DNA of 64,000 bases from the NCBI RefSeq assembly GCF_004005855.1, contig NZ_SACL01000010.1:115984-179983 (forward strand), written 5' to 3'. This DNA is from Rhodovarius crocodyli (lineage in GTDB: Bacteria; Pseudomonadota; Alphaproteobacteria; Acetobacterales; Acetobacteraceae). The notes under the pieces are model-generated. The model was not told the origin of the DNA. It ran no database searches and saw only the letters and a program-made list of their open reading frames with translations. Position numbers and translations under genes: made by a program. Below are positions 16,907 through 26,334 of this stretch, piece after piece. The stretch's first letter is position 1. Each line of letters begins with the position of its first letter.

Positions 16907-17647
16907 ATGTCACCTAACACAGCTGTCCTCATCGCGGACCCCGTACTGGCGATCGGCCTGCTGCTCATGGGCGTGTTCATCGGCCTGACCATCGCGCGTG
17001 TCCGTTCGAGAATCCGTCGGCACACGTGGCGAAGGCGAGAGGCACGACATTGGAACAGGGGAGCCGGTTCGCTCGGCTCGCTCAGGCAGCCCACGGCTCC
17101 CAGGGTGGAACTGCCGCCGTCACGCCCCACGGACTCTGCCGACCAATTGCGCGTCGTCATGTCCGCGGATTTTGCTATCCAGCCGCTCCTCAACAAAAGC
17201 GAGGGACGCGTTCTGAAGGAGCTGGAACGCTTTGTGGAAGACTTCAATCCGCGCTGGCAGGTCATGGCGCAGGTTTCCCTGGGCGAGATCCTGAGCTGTA
17301 AAGACGCCTCCGCCTATGCCTGCATCAATTCGAAAAGGGTCGATCTTCTGCTGATCGACGACCAGTTCCTGCCTCGCCACGCCATCGAGTATCAGGGTTT
17401 CGGACATTACCAGGGCAGTGCGGCAGCGCGCGACGCCATCAAGAAGGAAGCGCTGCGCCGCGCCGGTATCGGGTACCACGAAGTGGTGGCCGGCCAGACC
17501 ACGCCGTCCGAGCTCCGGCGACTTGTGGAGAGGCTCGTGATCCGGCCGTTGCCCCAGATCATGCCGGGACCTGTGCCGCCGGCTTCTCAGCTGCCCCAAC
17601 TCGATCAGACGCCATCAGCGGGATCACGAGCGCCAGAAGCCGATTGA
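16907..17647 (+). CDS. Membrane-anchored DUF2726 nuclease-like protein
   Basis: A 246-residue protein with one N-terminal membrane helix (residues about 12-30), a basic proline-rich linker (31-85) and a DUF2726 domain (about 92-195). The domain shows PLLNKSEGRVLKELE, VDLLLIDDQFLPRHAIEYQG and KKEALRRAGIGYHEV. Asp146, Glu161 and Lys180 are spaced like a PD-(D/E)xK-type nuclease core, to which DUF2726 is thought to belong; no activity is established. The tail after 200 is proline-rich and probably disordered. ATG 16907 is chosen as the first start before the membrane helix, with AGGAAG about 12 bases upstream. It stands alone at the edge of a region with no recognisable genes. Confidence 0.75.
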   Translation: MSPNTAVLIADPVLAIGLLLMGVFIGLTIARVRSRIRRHTWRRREARHWNRGAGSLGSLRQPTAPRVELPPSRPTDSADQLRVVMSADFAIQPLLNKSEGRVLKELERFVEDFNPRWQVMAQVSLGEILSCKDASAYACINSKRVDLLLIDDQFLPRHAIEYQGFGHYQGSAAARDAIKKEALRRAGIGYHEVVAGQTTPSELRRLVERLVIRPLPQIMPGPVPPASQLPQLDQTPSAGSRAPEAD

Positions 17648-18537
17648 GCGGCGCATGCGCCTGCCCGATGTCATGTTCCTTCATTTACCCACGGACTTGC
17701 CCACAGCCGTTCCACAGGGCTGCCTCCGGCGCTGCGCCGCAGCGTGGTTCGAGCCGCTGCATGTCAAGCCGGGCCCATGACCACAGGGGAGGCGATCCGG
17801 TCGGTGCCTGAATAGTCCCCAAGAACAGATCAGGGACGCGGCTTACGCCGCGGATCGCCAGCCTGGATACGGACGCGACCTTGATCGCGCGCAGGCCGAT
17901 GGCGCCGCATTCCATGCGCGGAAACGACCACCGGAAAGTCGCTATGCCGAGGTGAATTCCGTTTCGACGGTCTTCAGATGGGGATCGGGCGCTCCCCCGC
18001 CGGCAGCACTGCCTCACATCGCGCGACGGGCCGGGTGGCGCAGGTGCTGCGCGTTCAGGCGCGGTGCGCTGGAGCAGAATCGGCTGGCTGTGCTCGCTCG
18101 ATCGCGAAGCCGGCCAATCAAGAAGTGAGGGAACTGGCGGTGCTGGCAGTCGCGAGCGAACCCGTCTGGTGCCGGCTTTCCCTGCAAACAGGAAAAATAA
18201 CAGCGAATATGGCAGATATGCGCAAGAAATTCAGACGGAACGCCAAACAATTCCACAGAAAATCAGTTAGATAGGGTAGTTTTCCCTAACGCATCTATCA
18301 GGGAACCTGCGGGCACCATGCAGGGACTATTGCATGCGCGATCAGGGAAGCCGCATGTTCGCAACGTGGTTGGTAGGCAGTTACCGGCACCCACTGAAGC
18401 CATGCTCGCAAAAATGCGGGCGAAGATCGGTACCGCCCATTTCGTTGAGGCGCCGGGTAGAGCCCATAACCCGCCGCATCCGCGTCCCTCGCGTGGTCAG
18501 CGTGCTGATCGCCGACAAGGTATCCAAATCATCCCGG
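17648..18537. other. 890-base region with no recognisable gene
   Basis: Short frames exist on both strands, but none has a recognisable domain or a convincing start. Composition changes along it. 18170-18260 is AT-richer and repetitive in character (CAGGAAAAATAACAGCG and similar), resembling the non-coding debris that flanks integrated or decayed elements in alphaproteobacteria. A minus-strand stretch around 18381-18602 reads TTRGTRMRRVMGSTRRLNEMGG, which I cannot place. The region separates the housekeeping-like genes on the left from the long transport array on the right and may be an old insertion site. Confidence 0.45.
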
Positions 18538-20160
18538 CTATACCGAGGCCGGACTGCACTCCGCGGCCGGCACGGTATCGGGTATCGGGCGGGGCACCGC
18601 ACTCAACAGCGCCCGGCTGTATGCCTCCGCCGGCCGAAGGAAAACACCCTCAACCGGTCCCTGCTCGACGACGCGGCCATGGCGCAGCACCGTGACGGTG
18701 TCCGCAAACTGCCGAACTAGCGCCAGGTCGTGCGAGACGAAAAGGTAGGTGAGCCCCAGCCGGCGTTGCAGGTCGCACAGCACCTCCACAATGCCCGCCT
18801 GCACGGTCACGTCGAGCGCGGAGGTGGGTTCGTCGAGCACCAGGATCTTCGGCTGCAGCACCAAGGCGCGCGCGATAGCTACCCGCTGGCGCTGTCCGCC
18901 CGACAGCTTGCCCGGCCGGCGGTCGAGTAGGCTTTCCGCAAGGCCCACCGCGGTCAGGGCCTCGTGCAACCGCTCCTCCCGCTCCCGGCGGGTGCCAATG
19001 CCGTAACGGTCCAGCGGTTCGCGGATGATGCCCCGTACCGTCCAAGTTGGGTCGAGCGAGGTGAAGGGATTCTGGTACACGAGCTGAAGGTCCCGGCGCA
19101 GGGCGCGTAGCGCCTCCCGGGAACGGCCCTGCACGGGCTGCCCGTCCACCTCGATCGCACCGGCATCCGGGCTGTCCAGCCCGAGCAGCAGCCGCGCCAG
19201 CGTAGTCTTGCCGGAACCCGACTCCCCCACCAGCGCATGGGTGCTGCCGGCTGCGACCTCGAAGGAGACATCGTCCACGGCTCGGATGGCGCGGCCATCG
19301 GCATGGAAAGTCCTGGAGACAGAACGGAAGCGGATCGCGGTGACACCGGCGTCCGCGGTTTGGCCGGTGATCCTAAACCTGTCGGGGTTGAGCGCCGGCA
19401 CGTCGGCCTGGAGTTGGCGCGCATAGGCGGAACGGGGCGCGCGGAAGATGGCCGAGGACGTCCCTGCCTCCTGAACGGCGCCATCCTTCAGCACCACCAC
19501 ATCCTCCGCGCGCTCCGCTGCGATGGCCAGGTCGTGGGTGATCAGCAGCAGACCGAGGCCGAGCGAGCCGCGCAGATCGTCCAGCAGGTCCAGAATGTGC
19601 TTCTGGATCGTGACATCCAGGGCCGAGGTCGGCTCGTCGGCCACGATCAGCGCCGGCCGTGGCAGCACGGCCAGGCCGATCAGCACCCGCTGCAGCATGC
19701 CGCCCGACAGCTCATGCGGATAAGCCCGGTAGATGCGCTCCGGCTCCGCGAGGCCGACCCGGGCGAAGATGTCGAGGATCGCCTGGCGCTCGGCCGCGCT
19801 GTCGCCCGGCCCCAACAGCCGCGCAGCCTCATGCGCCTGGGAGCCGATACTGCGGACCGGGTTCAGCGCATTCTGCGGGTCCTGCGGGACGAAGCCGATG
19901 GTGCGTCCGCGCAGTTGGCGGAAGTGGCGTTCCGGCAGCGCCAACAGCTCCGTGCCATTGAGTTCGATGCGGCCCGTGGCCCGGGCGTGGCCAGGCAGCA
20001 GGCCGAGCACCGCCTTGGCGATGGTGGACTTTCCCGAGCCGGATTCCCCGATCAGCGCCAGCGCCTTTCCGGCCGCCAGGCCGAAGCCGACCTGGTGCAC
20101 GACCTGCTGGCGCCCATAGCGCACGGAAAGATCGGCAACGCGGAGCAGTTCAGTCGTCAT
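18538..20160 (-). CDS. Peptide/nickel-type ABC transporter ATPase, two nucleotide-binding domains fused
   Basis: A 540-residue fusion equivalent to DppD plus DppF. The first domain has Walker [10 protein letters not shown] at 38-46, a signature motif starting at LSGGM 151 and Walker B LIVADEPTSALD near 171-182. The second has Walker A GESGSGKTT at 312-320, [16 protein letters not shown] and ILVLDEPTSALD. Both sites look intact. It powers the importer encoded by the three genes upstream of it (binding protein 21945-23567, permeases 20971-21939 and 20150-20971). It overlaps the permease by 11 bases and ends the operon. Fused forms of this type are common in small-molecule, opine and glutathione-like peptide importers. 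Confidence 0.93.
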   Translation of the reverse strand: MTTELLRVADLSVRYGRQQVVHQVGFGLAAGKALALIGESGSGKSTIAKAVLGLLPGHARATGRIELNGTELLALPERHFRQLRGRTIGFVPQDPQNALNPVRSIGSQAHEAARLLGPGDSAAERQAILDIFARVGLAEPERIYRAYPHELSGGMLQRVLIGLAVLPRPALIVADEPTSALDVTIQKHILDLLDDLRGSLGLGLLLITHDLAIAAERAEDVVVLKDGAVQEAGTSSAIFRAPRSAYARQLQADVPALNPDRFRITGQTADAGVTAIRFRSVSRTFHADGRAIRAVDDVSFEVAAGSTHALVGESGSGKTTLARLLLGLDSPDAGAIEVDGQPVQGRSREALRALRRDLQLVYQNPFTSLDPTWTVRGIIREPLDRYGIGTRREREERLHEALTAVGLAESLLDRRPGKLSGGQRQRVAIARALVLQPKILVLDEPTSALDVTVQAGIVEVLCDLQRRLGLTYLFVSHDLALVRQFADTVTVLRHGRVVEQGPVEGVFLRPAEAYSRALLSAVPRPIPDTVPAAECSPASV

Positions 20161-20971
20161 GGCGGATCCATCGGCTGATGCGGTTCACCGCCAGCACCGT
20201 CACCACGATGACGCCGGCCGGCAGGAAGACGAGCCAGGGTGAGCTGGGATAATCCTTGCCGCTGGCGACCAGCAGCCCCCAGTCCGCCGCCGGCGGCGGG
20301 TCGCCGTAGCCCAGGAAGGCCAGCCCCGCGATCGTCAGGATCGAGGTGCCGAAATGCAGCACCGCGAGCGCCAGCACCGACCGGCTGGAATTGGGCAGCA
20401 CATGGCGCAACAGTACATGCCAGCGCGACCCGCCCAGCAGGCCCGATGCCTCGACGAAGACGGCGCTGCCGGTCTTCAGCACCTCCGAGCGCATGACCCG
20501 GGCGAAGACCGCGACGGAGGACACGCCGGTGGCGATGGCGATGTTGGTTGTCTCGAAGCCGAAGGCGCTGACGATCAGCACCGCGAGCAGGAAGTTCGGA
20601 ATGGCCAGCAGCACATCCACGAGGCGCGCCATCACGGTGTCGACCCAGCCGCCCAGGAAGCCCGCGAGCAGCCCGATCAGCCCCCCGGCCAGCAACCCCA
20701 CCGCGACGGCAAGGGCCGCACTGGTTACGGACGCCCAGGTGCCGTGCACAACCCGCGCCAACAGGTCACGGCCCAGGTGGTCGGTGCCGAACCAATAGCG
20801 CAGCGAGGGCGGCAACAGCTTCTGCGAGGTGTCGCCGACATAGGGGTCGAACTGCGTGAACAGCCCGGGAAACAGCGACCAGGCCAGCACCACGGCAAGG
20901 ACGAGGAAAGAGAGGACGACACTGCCCGGCAGGCTGGGTGCGGACAGGCGAGGCAGGGCGATGCCGGCCAT
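20150..20971 (-). CDS. Peptide/nickel-type ABC transporter permease (DppC-like)
   Basis: A 273-residue permease with an N-terminal helix, the family segment FGTDHLGRDLLARVVHG and the coupling-loop region FVEASGLLGGSRWHVLLRHVLPN. ATG 20971 overlaps the previous stop by one base (TGATG). It forms the channel with the DppB-like protein at 20971-21939. Normal length for DppC. Confidence 0.93.
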   Translation of the reverse strand: MAGIALPRLSAPSLPGSVVLSFLVLAVVLAWSLFPGLFTQFDPYVGDTSQKLLPPSLRYWFGTDHLGRDLLARVVHGTWASVTSAALAVAVGLLAGGLIGLLAGFLGGWVDTVMARLVDVLLAIPNFLLAVLIVSAFGFETTNIAIATGVSSVAVFARVMRSEVLKTGSAVFVEASGLLGGSRWHVLLRHVLPNSSRSVLALAVLHFGTSILTIAGLAFLGYGDPPPAADWGLLVASGKDYPSSPWLVFLPAGVIVVTVLAVNRISRWIRHDD

Positions 20972-21939
20972 CAGGCGGCATCCCCGGCCGTACCGCGCCG
21001 GCGCCGCAACCTCGGATCGAGCAGCGGATAGACCAGGTCCGCCAACAGGTTGACGGCCACGAACACGACCGCCGCCAGTGCCACCACGGCCAGCAGCACG
21101 GGAAAATCCTGTGCCGCCGCCGCGGACTGCACGAGCGAGCCGATGCCCTTCCGCCCGAAGATCGCCTCGGTGATCAGCGAGCCGCCCAGCAACTCGCCCA
21201 CCGCCAGCGCGATCATGGTGACAACCGGCAGGGAGGAGGATTTCAGCTGGTGCCGGCGGAACAGGGCGCCCCGCGACAGCCCGCGCGAGCGCGCGACGGC
21301 GAAGTAGTCCTGCCGCGCCTCATGGTCGAGGTTGGTGATCAGCACCTCGGCGATCTGCGCGGAGACCGGCAGCCCCAGCGCCAATGCCGCGAAGAAGGTG
21401 GCGGCCGCGCTATCGGGGCTGGTGATGCGGAACAGGCCGAGTTGGAAGGCGAAGAGCTGGATCAGGAAAATGCCGATGATGAAGGTCGGCACCGCGAGCG
21501 ACACGGCCGGGATGGAGCGCAGTATCCCCTGGCCCCAGCGCGGCGGCAGGTTCTGCGACCCGTAGGCCAGGGCGAAAGCCACCAGCAGCGCCACCGTCAG
21601 CGCGGAGGATGCCAGCACTAGGGTGGAGGGCAGCGCCTCCAGCACCAGTCCCGCAACCGGCAGGTTGGAGCGCAGCGAGATGCCGAGATCCCCGGTAACG
21701 AAGCGGGAGAAGGAGTTCCAGAGCTGTTCCGGCACCGGCCGGTCCAGCCCGTAATAGGCGATGATCGGCGCGATCTCGGCCTGCGAGAACCCGTTATCCG
21801 GGTCCAGCAGCATGTTGGTGATCGGGTCGCCCGGCAGGACATTGATGATCAGGAAGGTCGCCGTATAGGACAGCACGACGACGACCAGCGCCTGAACCAG
21901 CCTGCGCAGCAGAAACCCAAGGTATGACCGCGCCTTCAT
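20971..21939 (-). CDS. Peptide/nickel-type ABC transporter permease (DppB-like)
   Basis: A 322-residue permease with the DppB N-terminus (LGFLLRRLVQALVVVVLSY, NVLPGDP) and a coupling loop ARSRGLSRGALFRRHQLKSS. It starts 5 bases downstream of the binding-protein gene and is coupled by a one-base overlap to the next permease. Typical length and helix content. Confidence 0.93.
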   Translation of the reverse strand: MKARSYLGFLLRRLVQALVVVVLSYTATFLIINVLPGDPITNMLLDPDNGFSQAEIAPIIAYYGLDRPVPEQLWNSFSRFVTGDLGISLRSNLPVAGLVLEALPSTLVLASSALTVALLVAFALAYGSQNLPPRWGQGILRSIPAVSLAVPTFIIGIFLIQLFAFQLGLFRITSPDSAAATFFAALALGLPVSAQIAEVLITNLDHEARQDYFAVARSRGLSRGALFRRHQLKSSSLPVVTMIALAVGELLGGSLITEAIFGRKGIGSLVQSAAAAQDFPVLLAVVALAAVVFVAVNLLADLVYPLLDPRLRRRRGTAGDAA

Positions 21940-21944
21940 GGCCG

Positions 21945-23567
21945 TCAGCGCTCGAGCCAGGAGCCGTAGTAGAGCGGATAGGCGGCGCCGCTGTAGACCT
22001 CGCCCCGCAGCTTCGGCGACTGCACATAGATGCGCTGCAGCAGCTGGGAGGTCGGGATGAACAGCGCCTGTTCCAGCACATGCCGCTGCACGGCCCGCAG
22101 GGTTTCGGCGCGGGGCTCGCGGTCCACCGCGTTGGCGATCTCGGCGGCGTAGCGATTCAGCTCGTCGTTGGACTGCTCGTAGCGGAACAGGTCCTCGCCG
22201 CCGGGGCCGCTGGTCAGGATGTTCCCCACCACGCCGGCATCGAGGAAGCTGCGGCTGATCTCGATCAGCGGCACATTGTCGTTGCCGCGGACGCGGGCAT
22301 TGTAGGTCGAGATGTCGACCACCTGCAGGTTCACCGAGATGCCGACCTGGCGCAGCTGCTGCGCGATCACCTCGTCCACCTGGCGGGAGGTGCTGACCCA
22401 GGGGCTGGCGAACAGGTTGAAGCGCAGCCGCTGGCCGTCCTTCACCCGGATGCCGTCGGGGCCCGGGCGCCAGCCGGCCTCCTCCAGCAGGCGCCTGGAC
22501 TTCGCGGGGTCATGGGCCAGCAGCGCGCCCAGATCGGCGGCTTCCGGCACGTTGGATTGCAGGAAGGTCGTCACCGGCTTCCAGTCGCTTGTGAAGACGG
22601 TGTCCAGGATCTCCTGCCGGTTGATCGCGTGCTGGACCGCCTGCCGCACCTTCACGTCGGAGAAATGCGGCGCGCGGGTGTTGACCACGAAGCCGCTGAC
22701 GAAACCCAGGCTCTCCGGCGCCACGACCTTCAGGCCACGGCCGCGCAGGGTGGCGAATTCCTGCGGCGCCACGTTCAGCACCACATCCGCCTGGCCGGCC
22801 TGCAGCGCGGAACCCCGGATGGAAGCATCGCGCACGACCTTGAAGGTGATGCGTTCCAGGCTCGCGGGGCCGGTGTGCTCTATCGCGCTGGGGCCCCAAT
22901 TGTAGTCGGGGCGGCGCACCAGCACGACATTGTCGCCCTCCTGCCAGGAGCGCACGGTGAAGGGGCCGCTGCCGAGCTGCTTCGTCAGGTTGCCCAGCTC
23001 GTTCGGCCGCAGGTTGAGGCTGGAGACCGCGCGCAGCACCGCCTTGTGGTAGCCGAGCGTGGGGATGAAGCCGAGCGTGGGCGCGGAGAAGCGGACGCGC
23101 AGCGTATGGGCGTCGATCGCCTCGGCGGCGGTGTAGGTGCTGGAGGGAAACAGGCCGAGGCGGCCCACGCCGCGCGACGGGTCGCCCTTGGCCCACAGCT
23201 CGATATTGGCGGCGACCGCGGCCGCGTCGAGCGGCGTGCCGTCCGAGAAGGTGACGCCGCGCTTCAGGTGCAGCACGAATTCGGTCTGGGTCGGGTTCTC
23301 GTCCCAGCGTTCGGCGATCCAGCCCGTGGCGTGGCCGCGCGCGTCGACATGGACCAGCTTGTCGGCGATCTGGCCCCAGACGATGCCGGTATAGGTGTCG
23401 ACTCGCTCATTCAGGCCCCAGCCGCTTTCGAGGCTGCTGAGCAGGAAAGTGACCTCACCGCCGTCACGGCGGGCTGTCTGTGCCCGGCCGTGCGCGGGCA
23501 GGCTGGAGGCAAGGGTGGTGGCGCCGATGCCCAACAGCTGGGCCAGCTTGCGTCTCTCGGTGTTCAT
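21945..23567 (-). CDS. ABC transporter substrate-binding protein, family 5 (peptide/nickel type)
   Basis: Encodes 540 residues. The N-terminus has arginines followed by a hydrophobic stretch ending in AHGRAQ, an export signal of Tat-like form. The mature protein shows family 5 marks: LHLKRGVTFSDGTPLDAAAVAANIE, LGSGPFTVRSWQEGDNVVL, VRQAVQHAINRQEI. Ligands of this family range from peptides to opines, glutathione, metal chelates and sulfur compounds. ATG 23567 is preferred over a longer frame because the signal peptide then starts correctly. First gene of a minus-strand four-gene importer operon, divergent from an LLM monooxygenase (23959), a pairing that suggests the enzyme acts on the imported solute. 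Confidence 0.92.
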   Translation of the reverse strand: MNTERRKLAQLLGIGATTLASSLPAHGRAQTARRDGGEVTFLLSSLESGWGLNERVDTYTGIVWGQIADKLVHVDARGHATGWIAERWDENPTQTEFVLHLKRGVTFSDGTPLDAAAVAANIELWAKGDPSRGVGRLGLFPSSTYTAAEAIDAHTLRVRFSAPTLGFIPTLGYHKAVLRAVSSLNLRPNELGNLTKQLGSGPFTVRSWQEGDNVVLVRRPDYNWGPSAIEHTGPASLERITFKVVRDASIRGSALQAGQADVVLNVAPQEFATLRGRGLKVVAPESLGFVSGFVVNTRAPHFSDVKVRQAVQHAINRQEILDTVFTSDWKPVTTFLQSNVPEAADLGALLAHDPAKSRRLLEEAGWRPGPDGIRVKDGQRLRFNLFASPWVSTSRQVDEVIAQQLRQVGISVNLQVVDISTYNARVRGNDNVPLIEISRSFLDAGVVGNILTSGPGGEDLFRYEQSNDELNRYAAEIANAVDREPRAETLRAVQRHVLEQALFIPTSQLLQRIYVQSPKLRGEVYSGAAYPLYYGSWLER

Positions 23568-23958
23568 CAGGGTGTCCTGGAATGGTCGATGCGGGTTGCA
23601 ATGGCGCGGCGCGCCTAGAGGCCGGAGGTTCGACACCGGCAGGGGGGCGTGCAGACCAGGACGCTGTCGGTATCGGCTGTTAATTGCATCACTGAAATGT
23701 AGATTGATAATTCAGCGCACACAAGGTGCTATTTTGGATATGGCCTTTGCGGAAGACCTTGCAGGCTGATGGCTGTCCGCGGCAAAGCCGGCACTGCAAG
23801 CCAGTGACATAAACACGATTCATGTATGTGATTTTGGCAGCCACTCATCGGTCGCGGCGGATATTCCATCAGGCATGACTGTGGTAAGATCGCGGCATGC
23901 GCCAAAGGGCTGTTGCCCGCTGGCGCGACATCCCCCGTTGCTTGGACAGTGGAATCGC
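23568..23958. promoter_or_regulatory. Divergent promoter region between an ABC operon and an LLM monooxygenase
   Basis: 391 bases without a gene. An AT-rich stretch near 23680-23720 carries CACTGAAAT (23690-23698), TGATAA (23705-23710) and weak inverted arms CTGAA (23692-23696) and TTCAG (23711-23715) around 14 bases, which may be a regulator site. A second AT-rich patch lies at 23805-23835 nearer the plus-strand gene. I cannot assign -35/-10 pairs with confidence. Confidence 0.35.
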
Positions 23959-25278
23959 ATGCCTCGCCAGGACCGCATCACCCTCGTCGCCTTCGCCGAC
24001 CCGAACATGTTCCACAGCGGGAATCCGGCAGCACAGCGCCATCCCGACCGCTTCGGCATCGCGGGTTTCGCGGCCCATGCGAAGCTGGCGGAACGCGCGG
24101 GCTTCGATGCGATCTTCAAGCCGGATTTCCTTGGCCTGGACCAGGTGAAATCCGAGATGCGGCCCAGGGCCGGCTTCGAGCCGCTGACACTGCTGGCGGC
24201 GCTGTCGCAGCACACCAGCCGGCTCGGGCTGATCGTGACGGAATCGACCTCCTTCACCGAGCCCTACAATGTGGCGCGCTATTTCACCTCGCTCGACAAT
24301 CTCAGCGGCGGCCGCGCGAGCTGGAATGTCGTCACCTCCTATTACGGCGAGGAGAATTTCGGCGACGGCAAGCTGCTGCCGCTGGCCGAACGCTATCGCA
24401 AGGCGGACGAGTACATGCAGGTCTCCTACCGGCTGTGGGATGGCTGGAAGGCGGGCTCGGTCTCCTGGTCCGAGGCCGGGCACCGTTTCGACGGCGACCT
24501 GGTCGAAAACGCAGATTTCGCGGGCGAGTATTTCCGGGTGAAGCAGGCGCTCGACATCCCGCCCGGGCCGCAGGGCCGCCCCGTGATCGTCCAGGCCGGC
24601 GCCTCGGAAGAAGGGCTGGATTTCGCCGCCCGGCACGCGGAAATCGTGTTCGCCGCCACGCCCGACCTGGACACCGCCATCCCCTTCTACCGCGACCTGA
24701 AGCGGCGTGTGGCCGAGCACGGCCGCGACCCGTCGACGCTTCGCATCCTGCCCGGGCTGAACATCTTCGTGGCCGGCACCGCCGCAGAGGCCGAGGCGAT
24801 CTATCAGAGCCAGTTCACCGACAAGGCGCTGCTGAAGTACCGCGACAAGGTGGTGCGGGAGGCCCCGCTGTTCCGGCTCGACGGGCTGGATCTCGACGCA
24901 CCCATCCCGGCCAGCGCCATCCCCTCCGAAGAGGAACTGAACCAGGTCGAGCGCCGGCGCAGCCGGGGCCTGCTGCTGCGCCGCTATTTCGCGCGGCCGG
25001 GCGCGACCCTGCGCGGCGTGCTGTCCCAGGTGTTCGAGTTCGGGCACCTGACGCTGATCGGGACCCCCGACAGCATTGCCGACGAACTGGCCGACTGGTT
25101 CGAGCGCCATGCCGCGGACGGCTTCGTGCTGAAGGGCGGCAATTCCTTTGCGGCGGTGGCCACCCAGGTGCTGCCCCTGCTGGAGCGGCGCGGCATCCTG
25201 CGCCGCCCCGCCGCGGGCCTGACCTTCCGCCAGGCCCTGTTCGACAACGTCGACCGGCGCCAGCCGGCCACCGCCTGA
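23959..25278 (+). CDS. LLM-class FMN-dependent monooxygenase, NtaA/DszA type
   Basis: A 439-residue luciferase-like monooxygenase. It has the N-terminal RITLVAFADPNMFHSG, LSGGRASWNVVTSYYGEENFGDG, the RPVIVQAGASEEGLDFAARHAE segment and the VGTPDSIADELADWF equivalent (LIGTPDSIADELADWFERHAADGFVL). Family members oxidise sulfones, aminopolycarboxylates or similar compounds with FMNH2 from a separate reductase. ATG 23959 begins the conserved strand; the frame upstream has no family similarity and no good ribosome site is seen. Divergent from a peptide-type importer, and convergent with the iron oxygenase at 25305. Confidence 0.88.
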   Translation: MPRQDRITLVAFADPNMFHSGNPAAQRHPDRFGIAGFAAHAKLAERAGFDAIFKPDFLGLDQVKSEMRPRAGFEPLTLLAALSQHTSRLGLIVTESTSFTEPYNVARYFTSLDNLSGGRASWNVVTSYYGEENFGDGKLLPLAERYRKADEYMQVSYRLWDGWKAGSVSWSEAGHRFDGDLVENADFAGEYFRVKQALDIPPGPQGRPVIVQAGASEEGLDFAARHAEIVFAATPDLDTAIPFYRDLKRRVAEHGRDPSTLRILPGLNIFVAGTAAEAEAIYQSQFTDKALLKYRDKVVREAPLFRLDGLDLDAPIPASAIPSEEELNQVERRRSRGLLLRRYFARPGATLRGVLSQVFEFGHLTLIGTPDSIADELADWFERHAADGFVLKGGNSFAAVATQVLPLLERRGILRRPAAGLTFRQALFDNVDRRQPATA

Positions 25279-25304
25279 CGGCGCCAGAACGCAGATAGCC
25301 TGCT

Positions 25305-26315
25305 CTAGGCCGGCGCGCGGACCAGCAGGTCGGCGTGGTGGCGTTCCGCCACATCCGGGTGCGACCGCAGCCGGCCCTTCATGTAGTTCTCGCCCACATT
25401 GCGGAACAGCGGGTTCAGCGGGTCCGAGGTGGGGCCGGTCGCGGCGGCGGCCAGTTCCGGCGGCAGGTCCAGCAGCGGCACCTCCGCATCCAGCCGCGCG
25501 CCCAGGAAGAAAGCGATGGACAGGCGGTCGCTGCCGGCCGGCGGGCTGACCACGCGGTGCACCGTGGCCTTCAGATAGCCGTTGGAGGCCAGTTCCAACA
25601 GTTCGCCGATATTCACCACGAAGGCGCCCGGGATGGGCGAGGCGTCGATCCAGCCCTGTTCGCCCTGCACCTGCAATCCGCCGATGCTGTCCTGGATCAG
25701 CAGCGTCAGCAGGCCGCTGTCCTTGTGGGCACCGACCCCCTGGTCGCTTTCGCCTGAGGCACGGCCAGGGTAGCGGATGATCTTCATGGCCTGATTCGGC
25801 TTGTCCCGGGTGATGTCCTCGAAGGCATCCCGGGGCTGCTCCAGCGCCTCGGCGAAGGCGGAGAGCAGGCGGATGGCCACCTGGGTCAGCGCGGCCTGCC
25901 AGGCGAGCAGCGCGGGGCGCAGCGCCGGCTGCGCGGCCGGCCATTGATTGGGCCCCTGCAACCGGGTCCAGCCGGGCGCGCCGGCAGGCTGCGGCAGCGT
26001 CTCGCGCTCCGAATGGATGTCGAACTGCTCGCGCCAGTCGGGCGCGCCCCGGGTGATCTCGCGCCCGGCGCGGGTATAGCCGCGGAAGTGCGGCGAATGG
26101 ATCATTTCCACCGCCAGCTTCTCGGCCTCCGGCAACGCGAAGAAGGCCCGCGCCTCCTGGCGCAGCGCCTGCTCCAGCGTGTCGGGCACGCCATGGCCGA
26201 CGATATAGAAGAAGCCGACCCGGCGGGCGGCATCGCGCAACTCCGCCAGGAAGGCTGCATGGTCGGGGCCGTCCAGGCGGGACAGGTCGAGGATGGGAAG
26301 GGACAGGATACTCAT
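25305..26315 (-). CDS. 2-oxoglutarate/Fe(II)-dependent dioxygenase, isopenicillin N synthase-like
   Basis: A 336-residue non-haem iron oxygenase. The N-terminal DIOX_N domain runs to about 120 (VGFFYIVGHGVP, RGYTRAGRE), followed by the double-stranded beta-helix domain. Iron ligands His197, Asp199 (GAHKDSG) and His253 (TVHRVV) are present, and Arg264-x-Ser266 (DRLSIAFF) would hold 2-oxoglutarate. It should be catalytically competent. Substrate unknown; the family hydroxylates or desaturates small molecules, and some members act on organosulfur or amine compounds. ATG 26315 has GGAGAG six bases upstream. Last gene of a five-gene operon with a binding protein, OsmC protein, aminotransferase and deacetylase. 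Confidence 0.9.
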   Translation of the reverse strand: MSILSLPILDLSRLDGPDHAAFLAELRDAARRVGFFYIVGHGVPDTLEQALRQEARAFFALPEAEKLAVEMIHSPHFRGYTRAGREITRGAPDWREQFDIHSERETLPQPAGAPGWTRLQGPNQWPAAQPALRPALLAWQAALTQVAIRLLSAFAEALEQPRDAFEDITRDKPNQAMKIIRYPGRASGESDQGVGAHKDSGLLTLLIQDSIGGLQVQGEQGWIDASPIPGAFVVNIGELLELASNGYLKATVHRVVSPPAGSDRLSIAFFLGARLDAEVPLLDLPPELAAAATGPTSDPLNPLFRNVGENYMKGRLRSHPDVAERHHADLLVRAPA

Positions 26316-26334
26316 CGCAAACTCTCCGGATCGA

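Noticed and set aside
17685..17716. Three DnaA-box-like sequences (TTACCCACG, TTGCCCACA, GTTCCACA) at 11-12 base spacing
   Set aside because: Each differs from the consensus TTATCCACA at two or more positions, and there is no AT-rich unwinding region or replication gene beside them.
18318..18720. Two overlapping plus-strand frames of about 125 codons
   Set aside because: Low-complexity Arg/Pro-rich translations with no domain, partly opposite the 3' end of the fused ATPase gene.
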